Shown: piece by piece, positions 32,673 to 44,208 of the stretch
Layout: each line of letters starts with the position of its first letter
How positions within the stretch are numbered: the stretch's first letter is position 1
Source of the DNA: Limnoperna fortunei
Taxonomy: Eukaryota > Mollusca > Bivalvia > Mytilida > Modiolidae
DNA: 64,000 bases
Assembly: GCA_944474755.1 (NCBI GenBank)
Contig: OX104119.1
Coordinates: forward strand, 45,533,927-45,597,926
Direction: 5' to 3'
Program-made: the position numbers and the translations under genes
The notes under the pieces: generated by a model
The model's database searches: none
Told to the model about the DNA's origin: nothing
What the model saw: only the letters and a program-made list of their open reading frames with translations

Positions 32673-35600
32673 TAGGCTTTATAACGTCATTTACTTTACA
32701 ATAGAAACCAATACTTAAATAAAATTTATGTTAGAAGTATGTTTTGCTCGCTTAAAATGCACGTAGGTAAAATTTCTGTGTGGAAATTTGGACGTAGACA
32801 AAATAAGCTTTTCAATGTTGATGCGCCAAACTAAATATTTGTTTGATGTTCAAAAACGCACCAGACTTGAAAAAAGGGAAATAACTAGTTCTTTAAAAGA
32901 ATTTATTAGTTTTCTCTGCGGACCTCACGAAATTAATCTTTTTTTTTATTAAATAATTATGAATATTACCCACCATTGAATGCAATAATTGTATATTATT
33001 CTGAATCTCAGTTAAGATGTTTCCAAATGAATTATTGGAATACTCTATTATAATATTTGCAAATTTTACTTGTGAGTTACATTTCAAACATACGAATACA
33101 TACGTAGGATCTACATTTGCATAATGTTTACAGTATAATATAGTGAATGTAGATTTAGGATTGGAGAGGTATAATAACTGATTAAATTATTCTTTATTTT
33201 TAAGAGATTAATGGTACATTTCTTGTGACCATATGGTAACATAAATTGGATTTCGATAATTAAAGAATATGTTTTTACCTTATTTAATTTAAAAAAAAAT
33301 TAAACGATGTTTTCCTTAAAATATAAAATACACAAATATAATTATGTTAAAAATGTTATCATTATAGTTTTTTCAGTATCTTAAGAATAATATGGAAATT
33401 CAACCCTTAGGTTATGATTACAATTGATATGTTTCGAGTTGTATTTTGTTAGATATTCTTTTTTATTTGTCACGTGATTTTGGAAAAATATTTAGCAATT
33501 TCATTTTCGATTTATAGAATGCAAGGACGAACCATAACAAAATCATTTTGGTATGCCGCGGAAGGTTGTGCATCTAATTGGCATATGCTGACATGCAAAA
33601 GTTAATGTTACTCGAAACAATCATATTTGAATTCATTATGCAAAATAGCGTTCTACATTTCAGAACAAATACGATATGAAAAACAAAAATCCTTTTTATT
33701 GTGATAAAGGGAAAGATCGCTCAACAACTTCTAAAAATAAAAAAGACTACCATTGTTACATACCAACCTTAAATGAAACATGGTAAGAATTGCATTGAGA
33801 AATGCAAGCACATGAAACGCACTGCACAAAAACAGCATCCTTGTCCTATATCGAAATCATGATATTATCAACTTACCAATAACTGAACCAAATTAGATTA
33901 CAAACAACTAGTAAACTAATTCTCGTACGAGCAGAAAATACCTTTCTAACAATTTGTAACTTACACAAGCACAAAACAAAAATTCTTAATACAAACGTCC
34001 AATCGATGTTTACAATAGAAAACAATACTAAATAATGGACCAAACTCACAGTAAGACATAACACCTCTACGAATAACAACACCTTTAATACAGAAGCTAT
34101 TTCACTACATCAACCCACACAAAGCAAGTTGCTTATGTGGAAAAAGTTACTGGCAGAATCATCAAATTGCTCTAACAATACTCTTTTAAAATCATTAGAA
34201 ACAGAATGCATACCATCCGATAGAAAGCATGCAAACGTGGCACAGTCATAAAAAAGTGAGAAATACGAACATGAAAATTACCGTGAAATCTTTCTTGTAT
34301 TTGTTTAAACCCGTATAGTACAATATTAAAAAACTCATAAATGCGAACTTCAGAAAATAAGCTGAGGCGTTTCTTTAAAATAATGTGAATCTAAACCTGT
34401 TTTCTGAAAAAAATGGACCTTATTTAAATAGACTGCCAAAGTCTTTAACAAAGTCAAACATTGCAGACAAATCTATAAATTGCAGTACTACAGAATCAAT
34501 CATAAACAATCCAATCTGACTGTGATGCTCATAAGTCATAAAAACAGTACATTTTCATTCAGACATTTTTAGCATCAATTATAAACTACTTTTCCAGACA
34601 TTGTAATCCAACAGAACCAACTACCTGCAACTGTCGATTTAGCTCTTGCAAAACCAGTCTACTATGCAGGTGTTATTTGCACTTTCTTATGTCGCTAATT
34701 TAATTTACCGTGAACCAAAGTTCATCATTGGATCCACAACTCTGATGATTTGACGGCATCGTATGAGGACTATGATAGAAAATGAACGCAAAACACGAGG
34801 ACAAAGAAGTTGATAGTTGTGGAAATGGATAAAGGTGAGTCATGAATAAAATTAGAATCAGTCATTTTCGAAGAGGGATGAATATTAGGACATCAGCAGC
34901 CTTGAGGACATCCCGATATCATTAATACTATTTCTGACATTCATGACAAATATGTCGTTGTTCCTGCAGATTAATCTTTAAAAAAACATTCTTATATGTA
35001 AACAAAACATATAGGTATTGATAGTTCAACAGGCAATCCTTCTTACATGCTCACTACATTTTCAAAAGAAACAGAAATTAGTTTTTCATCAAATTTAACA
35101 ACTATAACAACAGACCTTCAAACATACTGTGATATCTGTTATTCCAGAAGTGTCTTAAATCATATAATTAAACATAACAAACGATCTCGTCGCTATCTTA
35201 AGCTCTTGGTCTTTTTCGAGGGTTACAGTAATAAAACCTTCTACTCGACCTGCCTGCACTGTGTACTACCATCCCCTTTTAGATAACATATTAGCCATGT
35301 GTGTAGGAGCAGGTAAGTTTTCTATTGCTGGATTTTTTACGTTTTGTTTTATTTTGGATGGTTTTGTTTGTTTGTTTGTTTTTTGTTTTGGCTTTTTATT
35401 TATCTCTTATGGATTTTGTCACTGCTGTTCTATGATTTTCGATGTTTGTTAGAAATTTGGTTATTTATACTTTTGTCCGAATAACGCCATATCCTTTTTG
35501 GTTTTTGTGATTATCGCGTCCCATAATTAAATCCATTGTAAGTAAATATAGCTTTAGCAAAATATTTCCTGTTTAATTCTAAAGTTGTATTTGTATACAA

Positions 35601-36406
35601 ATGTTATATATTTCCGTTTTTCTTCCATATTCAACTTTCAATAAAAGAGGATTAGCAATACCTATACAGTCAAATGGAACTTTTGGTGCATTTAAGTGTC
35701 ATTGGTTTAGTTGGTAATGTATAGTTTTATATTCATAAGATTGTATTGATAAAAAAATAATATTGTACACATAATGTGTAGCGTAAAGTTAGTTTTGTTC
35801 TAATATGTTTTGTTCCAATTTTAAAAAAATGCACGATTTTGTACATTGCCTTATGACGCCAATTTGTAAACTTGCAATCAGAAATTTGGCTGGATAGTTA
35901 TATTTGTTAGTATTTGTAGCTGTAAGAAAAGCTCAAAATAATAATATATTTTGGGAGTTTCTTTGCAAAAAAGATTTATTTAATAAGTCATTGTAATGTA
36001 ATAAAGGGTTTTAAGGGTTAAATAAGTTTTAAATGGACTTTTGTAGACGAAAATTACTTCACAAATATTTTTTATATCCTACAACCAAGAAACAGTCTTA
36101 AAAAATTATTGACATCAAGAATCATTTATCTCTTGTACTTTTTAATGTATAAGTGCATGAAAAGCAAGTAAATATTCTTCCTTTTGATCGAAAGAAAAAA
36201 TCTTTAAAAAATAGTAGAAAAATAATTGGGTCTGGTCTTTAAAATTGCTCTGTTTGGAAAATATTTTTAAAGAGACTACAATTTTACTTATAAAAATCTT
36301 GTATAGGCTTTGTGATTAAACCTGACGTTTTTTGATATAAAAATAAACTTTCATATCAAAGTTTTTGTCTTGTTAGATGTGTTCCTTAAAACCAATTATT
36401 TTGCAG
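32673..36406. other. Unassigned region upstream of the Ig exon
   Basis: It should contain, or lead back to, the signal-peptide exon of the Ig receptor gene, but no hydrophobic ATG-initiated exon was identified. A strong donor (GAGCAG|GTAAGT, GT at 35309-35310) is in the phase needed for the Ig exon, but the reading before it has no convincing signal peptide. Confidence 0.4.
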
Positions 36407-36724
36407 TGACGTCTTCGGAATATAATATCCCAAGTCAGATCGATGCATGGGCTGGACAAAATGTCACCTTGGAATGTCGTACATATGATAACCCGCGCAA
36501 AGGACTATGGAGACGAGGACATGGTACATCATTGACAATTTACACAGACAACTCTGGAGTTAATCCCGATTTACAGCACAGAATAAATATTTTCGTAAAT
36601 ATACAGATGCATAAATATAACTTATTTATACGTAATGTTTTTTCCAACGACTCGGACGTGTACACGTGTATCACTGAAAAAGATGGTGAAGCATTTTACC
36701 TTCATGTTGCGTTAAACGTATCAG
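36407..36724 (+). CDS. Ig-domain exon of a putative single-pass receptor
   Basis: 318 nt between acceptor TTTTGCAG and donor TCAG|GTATAG, with phase 1 at both ends, the classic symmetry of an Ig-domain exon. The peptide starts VTSSEYN and shows an Ig fold of V/I-set type: first Cys in VTLECR (TGT 36475-36477), Trp 11 residues later in GLWRRG, then SNDSDVYTC with the D-x-D-x-Y-x-C pattern and second Cys at 36667-36669, 64 residues after the first. Two N-glycosylation sequons (NVT, NVS) fit an extracellular domain. It joins in phase to the transmembrane exon at 41985. Ligand and name unknown. Confidence 0.8.
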
Positions 36725-37317
36725 GTATAGCTATTTTTTTAGTTCAGAGATGATTATGGCTGTCATATTGTTACCCTCATTTGCTCTCTGCATTTTTATT
36801 TATTTGTATATTTTCTCATCGCGATTGTTTCTGTAGATTATGAAGTAACGATCCAGTTATATAAACCAATAATCTTTCGAATATATTTTTGGTACAAAAC
36901 TTTATAAAAAATATAATTTTTCACACTCAATAACAATTATCCGTTTAGATTAAAATAATAAAATAAAACCAATAAATAAATAAAGTGCATTCAATATTTG
37001 CAAATAAAAAATATAATAATTTTTCTTGTAAAAAAAACAACAACGCATTTGCATTGTCGTATAGTACCAAAATAGGTTAGCTTTCATAATTATCAATTAG
37101 CGCAACATTGACAATTTGAAAGAGTCGCCATCTAGCACCGCTGTTGAGGAATATCATGATAATCTATTATTATGGAGAAGTATTTTTGAAATTTTAATTA
37201 TTATGATTCCTACGATATCAGTGCCGTCAAAGTGTTCTTTTCTACCAATTTGTGGAAATTTAGCGATACTATAAAATCCATGCATAATGTTATGATGCTC
37301 GCTCTTCTTATTTTGGC

Positions 37318-37584
37318 GGGGCCTCGGTGGCCGAGTGGTCAAGGTAGTTCGTCTACTATTGATCACGTGGTCTGTCAACACTGAGATTGCGGGTTCGATT
37401 CTCACTGAAGGCAGTGTGTACTCGACTCCAATCTTAATTGACAAGGATTGCCAGTTTTCCTACCGCAGGTCGGGGGTTTTCTCCGGGTACTCCGGCTTCC
37501 TCCCCCAATCAAAACTGGACGCCATGATATAGCTGAAAAATTGCTGAAAGTGGCGTTAAACACCATCAAACAAACAAACAAAAA
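37318..37584 (+). mobile_element. Full-length tRNA-headed SINE with 11-bp TSD
   Basis: The head has a pol III A box (TGGCCGAGTGG, 37328-37338) and B box (GGTTCGATTCT, about 37392-37402), as in tRNA-Ser/Leu. The body has GGGTACTCCGGCTTCCTCCC and GAAAGTGGCGTTAAACACC, and the tail is (AAAC)n. CTTATTTTGGC flanks both ends (37307-37317 and 37585-37595). Several molluscan SINE families have this plan; the family name is not certain. It sits in the intron of the Ig receptor gene. Confidence 0.93.
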
Positions 37585-37834
37585 CTTATTTTGGCTCAAT
37601 GTAATGTACAGAACTTGTATCTTGGTTAATATAAGATACACTCCTCTTCGAAATGTTATGAACGTCAACAATAATTAGCTGATTGTTGTCCGTAGCGAAG
37701 ACTTTAAGCGTCATCGTTATCGGCAGAAAATTAAGTATCAATGGAAATGATAGTCTATATCTAGATACATTATAAGCATTGTGAGGTCTTGTGGACCATC
37801 TCCATCCTTAAACACTTTATTTCTCTGAAAATTT

Positions 37835-38050
37835 TGTCGTCTTCGCCTTGTCGGCCTTTGGTGGTCGAGTGTTTAAAGTATCATTTACTATTTCACCAGC
37901 ATTTCAATGCTCGAGTTGAGTCGGACGTTTGTGGTCAACTCCTGATATGTTGGACAGGGTAGGGTGCAATTGTCAGGTTGGGGAATTTGCACCGGTAATC
38001 CGCGTTCTTCACTTCAAATAAAAACATCAAGATATAGCTGAAACAATCTT
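37835..38050 (+). mobile_element. Diverged SINE copy, left part (split by L1)
   Basis: The head TTTGGTGGTCGAGTGTTTAA and the body ending GATATAGCTGAAACAATCTT match the SINE at 37318 with many changes. The rest of the body and tail lies at 40780-40815, beyond the L1 insertion. Confidence 0.75.
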
Positions 38051-40779
38051 TTTTTTTTGAATGACAATATTTATTGCACTGATTGCTGTTAACAATGACT
38101 TCGCAATTACAGCATTTATTACGAAGCACCCAGTAATATTAATGCTTAGATAAGCAGGGTATTATCTGAGCAAGATAAGATGTATAAAATTGTTAATAAC
38201 ATTACAAAAAAATTTTGTCATTCACATAAGATAAAGTGAGATATAACCTGTGATGATTCAAAATCCTTGATAGCAGATTGTTTTCCGTCATACGTTTTGA
38301 ATTAGTATCACTACACGTGTATTTGTTTACAAAAATGAATGTGTTTTTCACTGATGGAAATTGATCAAAGATGGATTTATATGAATATTCTAAATATTTC
38401 AAAGGCACAAGGTATTGTACATATTTAGTAGAGATTTAATTAGATTAACCATACCACAATATAATCATCACAGATTTAGCATTATCATAGTAATTCAACA
38501 ATTCAATGCACATGTACATGTACATGGATAGTTCATGAATGTGTTTGAGACAATCATAAACATGCGTATTGGCAAATTACCTGTTGCTAATATTTATCAA
38601 TTTTATTGTGCTAAAGCCTATTTTCTTTCAATTATTCTCAATTGCAGTTTTATTTTACCAATAAAAAGGGAAATCTTTAAGTTTGAGTGATACCCAAGTT
38701 CATGCATTTTGATTAACTCATTCTCGAAAACAGCAAATGTGTTTACATATATTTGTTTGCAATTTGATAAGTGATATGTTTTATAAATACTAACTATCAC
38801 AACGGATAAAAGAAAATTTATTTCATTATAAGTGCAGTCATATATTTTGTATCCAAATACAAGATTTTTTTAAGTGATTATGTGTTTGTCAAGTTTCATT
38901 TGGTCTAAAACTTTAAATATTTTTTCCCAAAAATCTTTGAGATATTCACAATTAATAAAGTAATGTTCATAATCTTCTTTGACTTTGCATACAGTACATA
39001 GATTATTATCAGAAATTTTCCATTTATGTAGCAATTCTTTACATGGTAGTACAAAATGGAGTAATTTCCATCTCATCATTCTCAGTCTATTATCCTTAAC
39101 CGGTAAGTCATATGAAATATAGTTAAAAGTTTTAAAAGACTTAGATGACAAGTTTTGATCTTGAAGTTTATTTATCCATTTAAGTATACCTAGAGTCTCT
39201 TCTTTACCTTATTTAATACAATTTTATTATTATCTCCACTATTTATTTTTTCCAAGTCTGTTTTTCCTTTTGTAATGAATACAGAAAGTTTTAATTTTGT
39301 GTTGACTTTTGTTCTAATTGATTCTTCTTTCTTTAGAGATTCAATCCAGCATTTTGGAATACTTTTAATTAATTTAGAGTATTCTGAAAGTCAGTTTGCC
39401 TGACACTTAAGTTTAGATAAGATAAGTTCCTGAGAAATTTCTCCCTTTTCATTAATAATATCATTCATAAAGATAATGTTACTTTTAATCCTTTGATCAA
39501 AAACCAGACTTTTCCCATTAAATGTTAAAAACTGATTACCCCATATTACCTGTTGTCTTATATCTTTAAAATTTAATTTAGAAATATCTGGACTCTGAGG
39601 TTGAGTGTCTTGTTTACATTTAATCCAGGATTTTACAATTTCAAGGTAAAATTCTGGTAAGTTCTCTTTTATATTTTCCAAAAGGGGGTAGTTATTTACA
39701 TTATAATGAAATATCAGATAATTTGGTCCATACTTGTTAAAGTAGTAGTAAGGTATCACAGCCCAGCTAGGGATTTCTGAAGATGAAACTGAAGTTAATT
39801 TTTTGACCCAGTTGACTTGTAAGGCCTGAATATATATGTCAACATCAGTCATTTTCAATCCCCCGTATTGGTATTCTTTGCAAAGAATCTTTCTTTTAAC
39901 ATTTTCAGTTTTCCCATCCCAAATAAATTTAAAAAGCAACTGTTTAAATTTATCAATTTGTATTTTGTTTATAATCATTGCCGAGGAGAGAAAAGTAATA
40001 TTAGGTTATTTAGTGATTTGATTACTGTTATTTTTCCTATCATTGTTAGGTTTCTTTTTTCCCAATTTTGTAGAGTTTTCTCAGATTTTGAGTAGACTTT
40101 CTCAAAATTTAACTCATTGCACTTCTTTTTGTCATGTCCAAAATATATTCCAAGACATTTAACAATATCTGTATTCCAATTGATATGTTCAAATTTACAA
40201 TGTTTAAGGTTTCCTAGCCAAATGCCTTCTGTTTTATTTCTGTTTAACTTAAGACCAGACCATGTACCAAAAATTTCTATGTTATTTAAAGCTTTAGTGA
40301 TATCTGTTTTTGATCTTAAGAACAATGTTTTATCGTTGTGTTAGCTTAAGACTGTGCGTCTTGCCATCGATTTTTATTTCAATCCCTTTTATATTATTAT
40401 CTTGTCTTAACCTACAGGCTAGTATTTCAACTGCAAAGACAAAAATTAAGGCACTGGACATCCTTGACTTATGCCTCTTAATATATTAAATGGTGATGAG
40501 ATCCAGCCATTGTTTATTATGCACCCTTTTATATTAGTGTACAAAGTCTTAATCCACCTTAACATAGAGTCTTTAATTCCAAACTTTTTAAGTGTTTCAT
40601 ACATGAAATTCCATTCTAAGGAATCGAACGCTTTTGAAAAATCTAAAAATAGGATTGCCCCTTCAATATTATATCTATTAGTATGGTCTATAATATCTTG
40701 GATTTGTCTTAGATTAAAACCAATATATCTATTTTTAATATACTTGTTTTCATCGCTATGAATAACTTTGTGTAAAATT
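38051..40779 (-). mobile_element. 5'-truncated L1/Tx1-type LINE
   Basis: Minus-strand element whose A-tail is the T run at 38051-38058. It is flanked by a 14-bp target duplication, GCTGAAA(C/T)AATCTT, at 38037-38050 and 40780-40793. Coding pieces: ILFLDFSKAFDSLEWNFMYE and ISQGCPVSALIFVF (RT), SGLKLNRNKTEGIWLG and LGIYFGHDKKKCNELNF (thumb), FKFIWDGKTENVKRKI, GGLKMTDVDIYIQALQ and a C-terminal zf-RVT finger LCTVCKVKEDYEHYFINCEY. The 5' part of ORF2 and all of ORF1 are missing. Confidence 0.88.
38870..40765 (-). pseudogene. L1/Tx1 ORF2 remnant
   Basis: Open pieces 40325-39975, 39978-39391 and 39151-38870 on the minus strand, in RT-thumb-finger order, with a few frameshifts and stops between them. 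The RT entry lies at about 40765-40480, where the minus strand reads through FLDFSKAFDSLEWN and RGISQGCPVS. No endonuclease domain is present. Confidence 0.85.
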
Positions 40780-40815
40780 GCTGAAATAATCTTAAAGTGG
40801 CGTTAAAAGCTAAAA
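40780..40815 (+). mobile_element. Diverged SINE copy, right part
   Basis: GCTGAAATAATCTTAAAGTG followed by GCGTTAAAAG is the end of the SINE body. It continues the copy that stops at 38050; the first 14 bp are the duplicated target. Confidence 0.7.
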
Positions 40816-41159
40816 GCAATCTGCTCATAACAACATAAGCAACGGTAATATGTGTGTCCCTCTAACGATATTATAGCCTAAGACTATTATACGCAATCCT
40901 GTGATAAATTTTAGGACATGTCTTCGAATAGGGCGCGTTTGATGCATTTACCTGCTTAGATAAAACATAATGATAAGACCATCGAAAGATAGGTCCTACA
41001 CTTCAGATATCATTGCTAAACGTCTCTGCATGTCTGGTCTTACATTGTATGTTTTGTTGTTTTGATGCTTGTCAATACATGACATTTTTTAAAAAGTGAA
41101 AAGTCATATTTGTTCTATCCTCTGACAAATTAAACAACCCACAGTTTATTTTCGTTTAG

Positions 41160-41292
41160 AGCTAAATGAACAGAACACCAAAAAAGAGACAAATATTTTA
41201 TCTAAGAGGCACTCAACGGAGAAGTATGTCTTGGAAAACACCAGTGTTATTGCAACTCCACCGGGTCATACAACGGTCTTGAAAACCAGCAA
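41160..41292 (+). CDS. Possible linker exon of the Ig receptor
   Basis: After an acceptor-like TTTATTTTCGTTTAG, the phase set by the Ig exon is open for 43 codons (ELNEQNTKKETNILSKRHST…), a hydrophilic Thr/Lys/Glu-rich stretch like a membrane-proximal stalk. The problem is the donor: AGCAA|GTATAT at 41293 is the wrong phase for the next exon, and in-phase GTs at 41243 and 41265 are poor sites. Optional or chance. Confidence 0.25.
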
Positions 41293-41984
41293 GTATATTT
41301 GATTTTAAATCCATATAGTTTATGCAAGGCATTTAGAAATAATTTAACTAAAGTCTGTAACAGGTTAGTGTTAATTGTTATTGAGTAAACCAACAACCAT
41401 CAACTTATAGGAGGTGCTTGCTTAGAGTTCGAGAGATAATGAGGTCCGTTGGTAGATAGAGCCACAACCATAAAAGTGTCTTTGATTCGACATCGTTTGA
41501 ATAACGTTAAACAACTTAGCATTACTCGATTATATATACAAGCAAACATTATCCGGCTACATTGTTCCATAATAAACAATAGCTTCCTCCATAAATTTCT
41601 AACAGATAACAGAATACTCGTATTGTTTATCTAAGCAGTAAGCACAGTTAATTGTATTGTTGTAAGGAATACAGTTTTTCTTTTATTAAAATGTAAATGG
41701 ATATTTTCAGTTTAGTAACATACCTAAAATTTACTTTGCGAAACATTTTCTGACGTACAGAAGCTATGGGCAACCATTTTCCTATTTATTTTCCTTTAAA
41801 GATATCTATCATGTATCTTATAAAGTATCAAGATGTTTACTTCATATAAAATAAAATATCTCACAAAATATTATTTCGTATATTATAATCTTTGTAAGAT
41901 ATTAGGTTTGAAAGATTTCTTGGGAAAATAAAATAAATATAAAAATGGCCTGCCATAATGAGGTCTCTCTATATTTTTCTATAG

Positions 41985-42592
41985 GTTTTCAAGTGAAGAT
42001 ATTATACCTTTGTGGAGGCATTATAGGAGGAATTGTTGTTATTATATTTTGTGCTTCACTGTTGTTTTTGATTGTTAATCAAAACAGAAAGACAACCGAA
42101 GCATCGATAGATTCCCACAATTCCGATGTTTCAAAAACGGATTCACAACAAAATCCTTACGACGAAATTGACGAAGAAACTACTTCTAACTTTGACACAA
42201 GAAGAACAGATAAGGAAAATTGTCCGAGTTCTTACTTAAACATCTTAAATCGCGATTCCCAACAAAGTGCCAGTAATGACTATGAATTGATAGAAGACGA
42301 TGTTACTCCTGGTGAAAACATCGCGGTTTCGTCTGATTCTTGTGCGAGGGGCGGTTTACATCAAGGCGAATATCAAATTTACCTTGAGGTTACAGACGAA
42401 TTAACAACCCATGTAAAACAAGTTGCATGCAACAGTACTTTCAAAGAATCTATAAACTATAACAATAATAACCAGGGAAACGTTAATTCTGGCATGTCAA
42501 ACGAGATTTACCGAAACACATATCAGGCTTTGCAACCGAACTGGAAAACGCCTCCTAAGCTATACAGCAGACTTACACTTGATAACTTATAA
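41985..42592 (+). CDS. Transmembrane and cytoplasmic exon with tyrosine signalling motifs
   Basis: Terminal exon after acceptor TTTTTCTATAG, phase 1, so the Ig exon's last G plus GT gives Gly. It encodes a ~23-residue membrane segment (ILYLCGGIIGGIVVIIFCAS…) followed by basic residues and a tail of about 155 residues rich in Ser, Asn and acidic residues. Tyrosines lie in NPYDEI (42158), SSYLNI (42233; fits S-x-Y-x-x-I, ITIM-like, and Y-x-N for Grb2-type SH2), YELI (42281), YQIYLEV (42371, 42380), YQAL (42521) and YSRL (42563). The last two are YxxL-x10-YxxL, a loose ITAM spacing. It stops at 42590-42592. Role as an immune-type receptor is inference. Confidence 0.75.
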
Positions 42593-42799
42593 ATTAAAAT
42601 TGCAACAAGTCTCGGAAAGTTATGTATAAAAAACTCAAACTAAATACAATTATCTTTTTAACCGTTAATGTTTTACGGTATCTTTCAAGTGTTTATTTTG
42701 TCTGTTTGAGGTTTTACGATTTATACGCAAGCTCAATAGGTTCAAAAATTAAGTAGAAGTTAATTTTACTTATAAATACTAGAGCACACTGTACTTAGA

Positions 42800-42805
42800 A
42801 ATAAA
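42800..42805 (+). terminator. Candidate poly(A) signal of the Ig receptor gene
   Basis: AATAAA 208 bp after the stop codon. Other AATAAA-like sites lie further on, so the choice is tentative. Confidence 0.4.
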
Positions 42806-43234
42806 CGATCAGCACATTAACTGTATAATTATTTGCAAAAATTTATTTAATTGAAACCCTGGATTTTTTTATTCGTGTTTGAATGTGTACGCCTAAACGC
42901 GCATGATATAATTTTTGTAGTTAATAAATAATTTTAGTTAGGTTTGATCTAATATAAATATATTTTTTTACAAATGTGTTAAATGTTTATTTGATTTCCC
43001 TAGTTAAAATAAATTTTCTCCTTGTTTTCAAACTCGTACGCATTTATCTATGAACTTATGAAAAATAAAACAAGTCGATTTTACAAATAGCTGGAAAAGT
43101 ATAAATGTTCGAATTATAGTTTTCTTGCAATTGGTATAACTAAATTCATAGATATTTTCTACGAGTCAGACTATATGACCATATATCAAACTTAATCTAT
43201 TCATTATTGCCTATCTGTTGCATGTTTGTGTAAT

Positions 43235-43243
43235 CTATTGCAA
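43235..43243. repeat. 9-bp target duplication of the foldback element (left)
   Basis: CTATTGCAA, repeated directly at 43368-43376. Confidence 0.8.
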
Positions 43244-43367
43244 CAATCTAATTAAAATTAAATCTTTCACTTGCTCCCCCCTTTTTGCTATGGTCGCTGC
43301 GTGTTACAACGCAGCGACCAATAACAAAAAGGGGGAGCAAGTGAAAGATTTAATTTTAATTAGATTG
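43244..43367. mobile_element. 124-bp foldback hairpin (MITE)
   Basis: Nearly the whole element is one inverted repeat. CAATCTAATTAAAATTAAAT at the left end is mirrored at the right end, through CACTTGCTCCCCC / GGGGGAGCAAGTG to an inner GC-rich stem GGTCGCTGCGT / ACGCAGCGACC around a 6-nt loop (43303-43308). A few mismatches lie near the GCTATTGG region. It is flanked by the 9-bp direct repeat CTATTGCAA, a length typical of Mutator-like elements. No coding capacity. Confidence 0.9.
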
Positions 43368-43459
43368 CTATTGCAACATTTTATCTTTTTATCTTAACGT
43401 TCAGACCAAACTTGTGGCAAAATTGATCAATAATTGATTATCGACGCGGTTGATTTATG

Positions 43460-43640
43460 CATTTTTATGCGTCTGTTAACTATTTTTTTTTAGAAAGTAA
43501 ACCAACTGTTTACTGTTTTTCAACCACTGGCTGTTATCTGTTTTCTTAAAAATTGACATTGTTGTTAACTGTTATAATGAAAATTAAAACCATGTTTGCA
43601 ATTAATAGTCAGATCACTGTTAACTGGTTTACAGAATCTA
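43460..43640 (+). repeat. Dispersed repeat, copy 1 (unnamed)
   Basis: Matches the reverse complement of about 50905-51095. Shared blocks include ATTTTTATGCGTCTGTTAAC-like and TTGTTAACTGTTATAATGAA-like sequence. Rich in CTGTTA(A/T)C phrases. No terminal structure defined. Confidence 0.6.
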
Positions 43641-43927
43641 TAATTCCCTCTATATAGTAAATTTCTGAATTCTGCTGGTATCTGTTTCTTTTTATTTGTT
43701 GAATTCACTGTTTACATTTAATGTTATCTGTTTTGGTAGAAAAAAATTGTTAACCTGTTAAAGGACCCCCCCCCCCTCGTTGATTACAAAAATTTGTACT
43801 TGTTGCAATTGTCTTTAATATATCAATTTTTTATGGTTTGTAGATGAAATACAATCTCGTTAATTGTATCTCTTTGAATCCATTCATTATTTTAACATTT
43901 TCAAGCAGTATTGGAGTTGACACTTTG
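43641..43927. other. Unassigned AT-rich stretch
   Basis: Contains a CCCCCCCCCC run near 43766-43776 and no other recognised feature. Confidence 0.5.
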
Positions 43928-44200
43928 CTTGTCATTGTTTGTTTGAATGGTGTTTTAACGCCAATTTCAGCAATATTTCAGCTATATCATGGCGTCCAGT
44001 TTTTATTGGGGGAGGAAGCCGGAATACCCGGAGAAAACCCCCGACCTGCGGTAGGAAAACTGGCAATCTTTGTCAATAAGGATTGTAGTCGTGTACACCC
44101 TGTCTGCAGTGAGAATCGAACCCGCAATCTCAGTGTTGACAGACCAAATGATCAATAGTAAACGAACTACCTTAACCACTGGGCCACCGAGGCTCCCTTT
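43928..44200 (-). mobile_element. Full-length SINE, minus strand
   Basis: Same family as 37318-37584. Minus-strand head GAGCCTCGGTGGCCCAGTGG at about 44176-44195, B box near 44115, body with the TCCGGCTTCC block, tail CAAACAAACAATG at the left. ACACTTTG occurs directly outside both ends (43920-43927 and 44201-44208), a probable TSD. Confidence 0.9.
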
Positions 44201-44208
44201 ACACTTTG

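Noticed and set aside
35261..35308. Signal-peptide exon for the Ig receptor ending at CAG|GTAAGT
   Set aside because: The donor phase fits, but the reading lacks an ATG with a hydrophobic core. The only in-frame ATG gives a five-residue start.
37318..37410. tRNA-Ser/Leu-like gene
   Set aside because: The A and B boxes are the head of a SINE: the rest of the SINE body, an (AAAC)n tail and an 11-bp TSD follow, and further copies occur in the window.
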